DNA of 64,000 nucleotides, from positions 267,001 through 331,000 of the forward strand of contig JABMCL010001459.1 of NCBI GenBank assembly GCA_018857735.1. Reading direction: 5' to 3'. The translations under genes and the position numbers were made by a program. Shown in pieces: positions 47,601-57,200 of this stretch. Within the stretch, counting starts at the first letter, position 1, and each line of letters begins with the position of its first letter. Origin of the DNA: Alviniconcha marisindica. Its lineage: Eukaryota; Mollusca; Gastropoda; Provannidae. The notes under the pieces were generated by a model. That model was not told where the DNA came from. It saw only the letters and a program-made list of their open reading frames with translations, and did not search any database.

Positions 47601-50600
47601 CAGGTGTATGTATGAAGTAATATTTCTCCATTGTGCTTTTTCTTTTCCCCCAGATGTTCTACCTGTTCATGTCATTCCTGACGCCTGGTGTGATCTACCA
47701 CGTGGACCTAACAAAGGAACCATACCAACCTAAGGTAGGGCACACATGCCTCACTGGACTGTTGTCATTGCTACTTGTTTAACACACCTCACTGGACTGT
47801 TGTCATCGCTACTTGTTTAACACCCACTTCTCTATCCAGAGAGGTAGGTGGAGGGAGAGGGACCTTCACCTTACCTACACTGTAACCACATGAAGGGTTC
47901 TGCGTTAAGATAGGCAGTGGTGTGAGCCATTTTAATGTTTCCTTAAATTGTGAGGGGCAGATTCACAAGACTTTCCATAAAGCACATTTTAAAGGGAAAG
48001 AGCCAAAGCAGACTCAAACTGATGTCTGTCTGCTTATCAGCTGAATGCCTTACTGCTAGACTGAGCTGGTCTGTCTGCTTATCAGCATCGCACCGTATTG
48101 CTAGACCGAGCTGGTCTGTCAGCTTATGAGCATTGCACCGTATTGCTAGACCGAGCTGGTCTGTCTGCTTATCAGCATCGCACCTTATTGCTAGACCGAG
48201 CTGGTCTGTCTGCTTATCAGCATCGCACCTTACTGCTAGACCAAGCTGGTCTGTCTGCTTATCAGCATCACACCTTACTGCTAGACCAAGCTGGTCTGTC
48301 AGCTTATCAGCATCGCACCTTACTGCTAGACTGAGCTGGTCTGTCAGCCTAGCACATACTTTTTACAACTGAGACATACATTTTACAGCTGGGGGTTTGT
48401 TTTTTCTCTGCACATCCATGAATACATGTAGAGCTTTGCATATTCCAGTTTTTGTGACAGTTTTGTTTTTCGCATTTGAATATGAGTCAGCTGGATGTTT
48501 TCACTTCTTCTTGAGTGAAAGCTGAATACTGCAAATCCAGACAACTTTGAAAATGATGTGCAGCCAGTTGATTGATCTCTGAATCTCTGTTCCCTCAGGT
48601 GTTCCGCCAGATTAAAGTGTCCGGATTTGATGCCAGCAAGTTTGAGATCGAGCAGAAATTCTTCTCCAGCAAGGACGGGACCAAAATCCCAATGTTCATC
48701 ATCCACAGAAAGGTGAAGTAGTTTGCCTCCATGCTTGAAAGGGGGGGGGGGGGGGAGACTTGGCAGAAAAGAAAAAATAGTGTTGAAAAGAAAGAAGTGA
48801 TTCAGCTGTGGCTGAATACAGAAATGAAAATGGAAAGGCTAGAGCAGATACATGGGCGACCATGAAGAAAGGAACGAGCCCTTTCAGAATCAGAATCGTA
48901 AATATTCTCATTCTGATTCTGAAAGGGCTAGAAGAGATCATGGGTGGTGGTAAATGAAAGAAAAAGGCTAGAGCAGATACACGGGTGACGGCAAACGAAA
49001 GAAAAGGCTAGAGCAGATACATGAGTGACACTAAACAAAAGAAAAGGCCAGAGCAGATACATGAGTGACACTAAACAAAAGAAAAGGCTAGAACAGATAC
49101 ATGAGTGACACTAAACAAAAGAAAAGGCTAGAACAGATACATGAGTGACACTAAACAAAAGAAAAGGCTAGAACAGATACATGAGTGACACTAAACAAAA
49201 GAAGAGGCTAGAACAGATACATGAGTGACACTAAGCAAAAGAAAAGGCTAGAACAGATACATGAGTGACACTAAACCAAAGAAAAGGCTAGAACAGATAA
49301 TTGAGTGACACTAAACAAAAGGCTAGAACAGATACATGAGTGACACTAAACAAAAGGAAAGGCTAGAACAGATACATGAGTGACACTAAACAAAAGGAAA
49401 GGCTAGAATAGATTCACAGGTGACGGTAAACAAAAAGGAGAAAAGGCTGGAGCAGATGACTGGGTGATGGTGAACAAACTAGTTGATCATATATCTATCT
49501 TGTATCAGAATGAAGAAAATGGTACAACATAAAAGTCAATGAAAAGTAAGGGAGGAAAGCGGGAATAAACTAGATCAAACAAATCATATGTAAACAGGAG
49601 AAGAAAGGGAAGAGGAAATAAAGAAGAAATGGAAAATGACGCATGGTGATGATGATGTTAATTAAGACTCAAATCAAAAGACGAGTGATAATAGTAAGCA
49701 ACACACCTTGGAGAAGAAAATCAGGCAGGTAGCGTGATGGTGACTGGTGCGTGTTTTCCAGGGGTTGAAGCTGGATGGCAGTCACCCGGTGTTGCTGTAC
49801 GGCTATGGAGGGTTCAGCATTGCCATCACCCCCTCCTTCTCGCCCGCTCGCACCGTCTACCTGCAGCACCTCAATGGCGTCTACGCTGTGGCAAACATCC
49901 GGGGTGGAAAGTGAGAGCTTTTTGTCAGGGGTCTGTTTGCGTTTTGCCTCTCTTGTGGCAAACATCTGTGGTGGAAAGAGGTCGTTTCATCAGGGGTCTG
50001 TTTGCATTTTGCCTCTCTTGTGGCAAACATCAGTGGTGGAAAGAGGTCTTTTCATCAGGGGTCTGTTTGCATTTTGCCTCTCTTGTGGCAAACATCTGTG
50101 GTGGAAAGAGGTCTTTTCGTCAGGGGTCTGTTTACGTTTTGCCTCTCTTGTGGCAAACATCTGTGGTGGAAAGAGGTCTTTTCATCAGGGGTCTGTTTAC
50201 GTTTTGCCTCTCTTGTGGCAAACATCTGTGGTGGAAAGAGGTCTTTTCATCAGGGGTCTGTTTACGTTTTGCCTCTCTTGTGGCAAACATCTGTGGTGGA
50301 AAGAGGTCTTTTCATCAGGGGTCTGTTTACGTTTTGCCTCTCTTGTGGCAAACATCTGTGGTGGAAAGAGGTCTTTTCATCAGGGGTCTGTTTACGTTTT
50401 GCCTCTCTTGTGGCAAACATCTGTGGTGGAAAGAGGTCTTTTCATCAGGGGTCTGTTTACGTTTTGCCTCTCTTGTGGCAAACATCTGTGGTGGAAAGAG
50501 GTCTTTTCATCAGGGGTCTGTTTACGTTTTGCCTCTCTTGTGGCAAACATCTGTGGTGGAAAGAGGTCTTTTCATCAGGGGTCTGTTTACGTTTTGCCTC

Positions 50601-53600
50601 TCTTGTGGCAAACATCTGTGGTGGAAAGAGGTCTTTTCATCAGGGGTCTGTTTACGTTTTGCTTGTGTCGTGTCAGCCGCTCTTGTGGCAAACATCCACG
50701 GTGGAAAGTGAGAGGTTTTTGTCAGGGGTCTGTTTGCGTTTTGCTTGTGTCGTGTCGGCCTCTCTTGTGGCAAACATCCACGGTGGAAAGTGAGAGGTTT
50801 TTGTCAGGGGTCTGTTTGCGTTTTGCTTGTGTCGTGTCGGCCTCTCTTGTGGCAAACATCCACGGTGGAAAGTGAGAGGTTTTTGTCAGGGGTCTGTTTG
50901 CGTTTTGCTTGTGTCGTGTCGGCCTCTCTTGTGGCAAACATCCATGTGGAAAGTGAGAGGTTTTTGTCAGGGGTCTGTTTGCGTTTTGCTTGTTGTGTGT
51001 CGGCCTCTCTTGTGGCAAACATCCACGGTGGAAGTGAGAGGTTTTTGTCAGGGGTCTGTTTGCCTTTTGCTTGTGTCGTGTCGGCCTCTCTTATGGCAAA
51101 ACATCCACGGTGGAAGTGAGAGGTTTTTGTCAGGGGTCTGTTTGCGTTTTGCTTGTGTCTGTCAGCCTCTCTTGTGGCAAACATTCCACTGGTGAAAGAG
51201 ATTCCTTGCAGGGGCGTTCGATTTGCTAGTGTCGTGTGCCTCTCTTGATAAACAGTCCTTGAAAGTGAGAGGTTTTTGTCAGGGGTCTATTTGCGTTTGC
51301 TTGCTCGTGTCAGCCTCCTCCTCTGGTAAACATTCCATGATGAGTACCACCCCAGTCCTTTTCAAGGATCATTGCGCTTTAGCCTAATCTTTTAAGTACA
51401 GCAGTCTTCTTGACAACCACCCGTCATTAGTAAGTCGTCCCTGATGACCACCTATCCTCTGAGTAAAGAGTCATTCCTTGACAACCACCCCATCTTCTAA
51501 GTAACAGGGTCGTTCCTTGATAACCACCCAGTCCCAGACGTAGCAAACATCCTCCTGAGTAAAGGTCATTCCTTGACGACCACCCCAGTCCTCAAAAGAA
51601 TCATTCCTTGATAACCACCCCCATCTTTTAAGTAAAGAGTCATTCCTTGACAACCACCCCAGTCATATGAGTAAAGGGTCGTCCCTTGATGACCACCTCA
51701 TCCTCTGAGTAAAGAGTCATTCCTTGACAACCACTCCCAACCTCTAAGTAAAGGGTCATTCCTTGATGACCACCCCCATCTCTGAGTAAAGGGTCATTCC
51801 TTGACGACCACCCCCATCCTCTGAGTAAAGGGTCATTCCTTGACGACCACCCCCCCATCCTCTGAGTAAAGGGTCATTCCTTGATGACCACCCCCATCCT
51901 CTGAGTAAAGGGTCATTCCTTGACGACCACCCCCATCCTCTGAGTAAAGGGTCATTCCTTGACGACCACCCCCATCCTCTGAGTAAAGGGTCATTCCTTG
52001 ATGACCACCCCCATTCTCTGAGTAAAGGGTCATTCCTTGACGACCACCCCCCATCCTATGAGTAAAGGGTCATTCCTTGACGACCACCCCCCCCCATCCT
52101 CTGAGTAAAGGGTCATTGCTTGATGACCACCCCAATCCTCTGAGTAAAGGGTCGTTCCTTGACAACCGCCCCCATCCTCTGAGTAAAGGGTCATTCCTTG
52201 ACGACCGCCCCCATCCTCTGAGTAAAGGGTCATTCCTTGACGACCAGCCTGCTGTCTGTTCCCAGTGAGTACGGGGACACCTGGCACAAGGATGGCACGC
52301 TGGGCAAGAAGCAGAACGGCTTTGATGACTTCCAGGCGGCCGCCCAGTTCCTGGTGGACAGCAAATACACCACTCCAGGAAAGTGAGTCGTCAGTGCTGT
52401 TGGCATGGCACCATTGTCGCCATGGCTGTTGTCTGGTGATGGTGTATGGTATTTTCTTTAGTTGTGGTGTTTGGGGTGGTGTTGATGTGTCATTGTTTAG
52501 TTGTGGTGTTTGATGTGGTTGGGGTGGTGTTGATGTGTCATTGTTTAGTGGTTGTGGATGGTGTTGATGTGTCATTGTTTAGTTGTGTTTGATGTGGTTG
52601 TGGATGGTGTTGATGTGTCATTGTTTAGTTGTGGTGTTTGATGTGGTTGTGGATGGTGTTGATGTGTCATTGTTTAGTGGTGGTGTTGATGTGTCATTGT
52701 TTAGTGGTGGTGTTTGATGTGGTTCACCGTTGTGGATGGTGTTGATGTGTCATTGTTTAGTGGTGGTGTTTGATGTGGTTGTGGATGGTGTTGATGTGTC
52801 ATTGTTTAGTTGCGGTGTTTTATGTGGTGGTGGATGGTGTTGATGTGTCATTGTTTAGTGGTGGTGTTTGATGTGTCATTGCTTGTTGGCGGTGGTTATT
52901 TAGTGGTGTTGTTTGATGTGTCATTCTTTTATGGTGGTGTTTGTAGTTGTAGTTGTTGTTCTTGCCATTGTTGGTAGAGATGGTGGTATCGTTGAGCTGG
53001 TGGTGTGTGGTGGTGGTGTTGAGCTAGTGGTGGTGACCTTTGGTTGGTACTTTGACCCAAACACACAAATGGTTAAAAAGAATGCTAATTTTAATGGGAC
53101 AATGCAAAGCAAGCCCAAATTTTCAGGGCCAGCCCCTTTTTCACAGCAACAAGATGACAGTTAAATGATAATAAATAAAAATAGTGTACTTATCTGGTTA
53201 CGGTTTGGTGTGCAGTGGATTGCCTGGAGGGTCTAGGAAAATGCTGGCATGACAGTGGCATGTATGTGAAATAGACTAAACAAATAAAAATCTAAACACG
53301 AACCACTGCTAGCATTCTAAAACAGGATCCAAACATGTAATACGTTCCAAAGAACCCTATTTGTTAGGACAGAACACACAACCTGCAAATTTTCAGGGTG
53401 ATCCCCTTTATCAAGCTACAAAATGGCTCTTAAACAATAGTTAAATGGTGAAGAAAAAATAGAAAAAAAGAGATAAAAAGCTAATCCACCTGTCTGTGTT
53501 TTGTTGTTGTTTTGTTTTGGTTGAGCTAGGTTGTTTTCCTGTCCAGTGCTTGGAAGAATCTTGGTCATGCCAACATTCGTCCAAGCACTGGACAGAAAAA

Positions 53601-54172
53601 CAACATAGCTCAACCAAAAAAAAAGATAAGTGGATTAGCTTTCAATCTCATTTTTCATCTTTCTTCACTGTTTAACTGTTGTTTAAGTGTCATTTTGTAG
53701 CTTGATAAAGGGGATTACCTTGAAAATTTGCAGGTTGTGTGTTTTGTCCCAATAAATAGCATTCTTTTGAACCTTTTCTGTGTTTAGACATAATGAATAG
53801 AGTGACATCAAAATGACGTCCTTTGATCCTTTTGCTGAAACTCGGAGGCTTGCCCAGAGCCAGAGGAGACTTTGCAGATGCACCATGTTCCTGCACAAGT
53901 GTGACATGCGATACTGAACTGCAGCTGTCTCATTGTAACAAATAGGCACAGACTGTTGTTGTGGTGGGCAGGATTGTCATCAACGGTGGATCAAATGGAG
54001 GACTGTTGGTTGGTGCTTGCCTGAACCAGCGCTCAGATCTCTTTGGTGCAGGCATTGCACAAGTGGGGTAAGTTTTGTGTGTCTGTAATCCTGGTTCTGG
54101 TGTGCACACTTGGCCATGTCTCTCTCTCTCTCTCTGCCTTACTGTCTCTCTCTATCTCTGTCTGTCTGTCTC

Positions 54173-54237
<65 letters not shown>

Positions 54238-57200
54238 ATCAAATGTTAGCTCATGTTATACTTGCATGTTAGCAGAGATATTCTAAAAGGTCTATTTGCC
54301 CTGTGTCGGACATGCTCAAAACTGGGGTAGCTGTAGTTGTCACCTATATGCTGCTATCTGGTATCCACGGTTTGTTCTAAATGCTTTTTGTTCTTTCTGT
54401 TTGTCTTTTTTCTGTTTGTGTTCCTATGTTTATCACTGGCAAAGAGACTGCCTCATATATGCCACTAGCACAGTTTTCCCATGGGTTTTGGGAGCAGCTG
54501 ACAAATTGACCGTCCTTGTCATGGCAACCATTTCCTTGCCAAGGAATGTATGCCACTAGTGCTGTCTCTTCCCAGAAGAATCTCACAGACAAGCAACCAG
54601 TATTATTCATTTTCTAGAATTTCTCCTGAGTAAGCATTGGACAGTCAGAAATCAAGCAGGATGTTCTACAATGTCTTTGTGGCAGATGGGAAGCCCTTTG
54701 GCATGATCATCATATGATGTCACAAGGGCAGGGAAAGGGTTAATGGTATATCATATGATGTCACAAGGGCTGGGAGAGGGTTAATGGTATGCATAAGATG
54801 TCACAAGGGCAGGGAGAGGGTTAATGGCATATCATATGATGTCACAAGGGCAGGGATAGGGTTAATGGAATATCATGTGATGTCACAAGGGCAGGGAGAG
54901 GGTTAATGGAATATCATATGACATCACAAGAGCAAGGAGAGGGTTAATGATATATCATAATGTCACAAGGGCCGGGAGAGGGTTAATGGTATATTGTTTG
55001 AAGCCCTAGGGCAGGGAAAGCGGTAACGGTATATCATGTGACCAGGAGGCTGTTGGTTGCAGAGTGTTAGACATGCTGCGTTTCCACAAGTTCACCATTG
55101 GCCATGCCTGGACCACAGACTACGGGTCATCAGACAGCGCTGAGCAGTTCCAGTGGCTGATCAAGTGAGCGCAAAAACCAGTTGGCCAGAGGTGGCTTGA
55201 TGGTCACGAGACTTGTCCAGAATTGGAGTGACATACACACATATGCCATGATTTGCACACATGCATGGGCATACATACACCCACATGCCATGATTTGCAC
55301 ACATGCATGGGCATACATACACACACATGCCATGATCTGCACACATGCATGGGCATACATACACACACATGCCATGATCTGCACACATGCATGGGCATAC
55401 ATACACACACATGCCATGATCTGCACACATGCATGGGAATACATACACACTCATGCCATGATCTGCACACATGCATGGGCATACATACACACTCATGCCA
55501 TGATCTGCACACATGCATGGGCATACATACACACTCATGCCATGATCTGCACACATGCATGGGCATACATACACACACATGCCATGATCTGCACACATGC
55601 ATGGGCATACATACACACACATGCCATGATCTGCACACATGCATGGGCATACATACACACACATGCCATGATCTGCACACATGCATGGGCATACATACAC
55701 ACACATGCCATGATCTGCACACATGCATGGGCATACAAATACACACACATGCACACACACACCCTCCACCCCCCTCCCATGTGTGCATGTTACTGTTATT
55801 CTCCCTCTTTCTTTCATTCATTCACTCACATGTACAGTACTCCTTCTCATGCCGACTTATTAAGACCTTTATGTAAACGTGAGTGGTCAGGCACACACAG
55901 ACAGGCATACGCATGCATGCACACTTTCACTCACTCGCTCACTCTCTCTGTCTCACTCTCTCTCTCTTCCCCTCTTCTTTTGTGTGTGTGTGTGTGTGTG
56001 CATGTTTATCTCATTCTCTCTCTCTCATTCGTTCACTCTCACACATGCTGACTTTCATTAGGACCTTAATGCAAACATGAGTGGTCAAACACACACAGAC
56101 ACGGGCATGCACACAGCACCCCCCCCCCCCCCCCCCCACCACCACCACCACCACACACACACACACACACTCTCACTCACCTCCCCCCCCACCCCACCCC
56201 CCCCACACACACACTCACTGCCTCTCTCTCACCATACACACACAGTCACACACATCCACAGAGAATGGTGACACTTTGATGACTTGCACAGGTACTCCCC
56301 CCTACACAACATTCCCAAGGAGCCTAAAGGAGGACAGTACCCTGCCATACTGCTGATGACCGGTGACCATGACGATAGAGTTGTCCCCCTGCATTCACTC
56401 AAGTTCATCGCTGAACTGCAGCACACGCTGGGCAAAGATGAAAAGCAGGTGAGTGGAGGACACAGAGTCCTGGCTTTTTTTCCTCTTTTTTTAGGTCTTG
56501 GGTCCAAGCCACTCAGTGGTGAGTAGGCAAAATAGTTTTGCTTTTTTTTCAAAAATCATTCATATCATCAGCACAGGTAAGATTATCAAAAGTGTCACGG
56601 ACATGCATGAGTTGGTCTGGCCAGGCAGTAAGGCACTGGTGCTGGTAAGCAGACGGGATGTCTGTTGAAGTCCACGTTGGCTGCCTTTTGTCATCCGAAA
56701 TTGTTTATGGCCATTGTCTTGCGTCTTTGCCCTTCGCAATGAATGAAACGTTAAATAGCGCGCACCACTGCCCATTTTCACGCAGAAACATTCCAGTGGT
56801 GTTCACCCTTCCCCCGCATTCCTGGGATCTCGGTCTGCACCAGTACGTCTGCAAAGGGAACTAAAAGCTTCACAAGTCCTAAGAACAACTCGCCCTGATG
56901 TAACTGCACTGGTTGACTGGGCATGAAACGCCAATTTACTTACTTGCCTAAGAACAACAGCATGGACAACATGCTACCACACTGACCCAGTGAACCATCA
57001 GTGAGCTAACTACATAAAGATGAGAGGCTCGGTTCCCTATGCTTATGGAGCCACCAACATGCAGCAGTGTCAGCAGTGGAAGAAAATAGTTTTGCCCACA
57101 AAACGCTGTCATTAGCTTCCTAGCTATTAAAACGATGTTGCTGATTTGCGCCACTCATGCAGGTAATGAACTTATTGCATGCTCTTACTTTGCCACATTG

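Noticed and set aside
49734..51195. Three overlapping plus-strand frames of 263-366 codons
   Set aside because: All come from the 65-bp array whose three frames happen to lack stops. The true coding part is only exon 14 at 49,762-49,910.
52030..52575. 181-codon minus-strand frame over PREP exon 15
   Set aside because: Antisense of exon 15 plus the 39-bp array.
55161..56051. Frames of 205-289 codons on both strands with [18 protein letters not shown] repeats
   Set aside because: Period-42 CA-rich minisatellite; open frames on both strands show absence of coding constraint.
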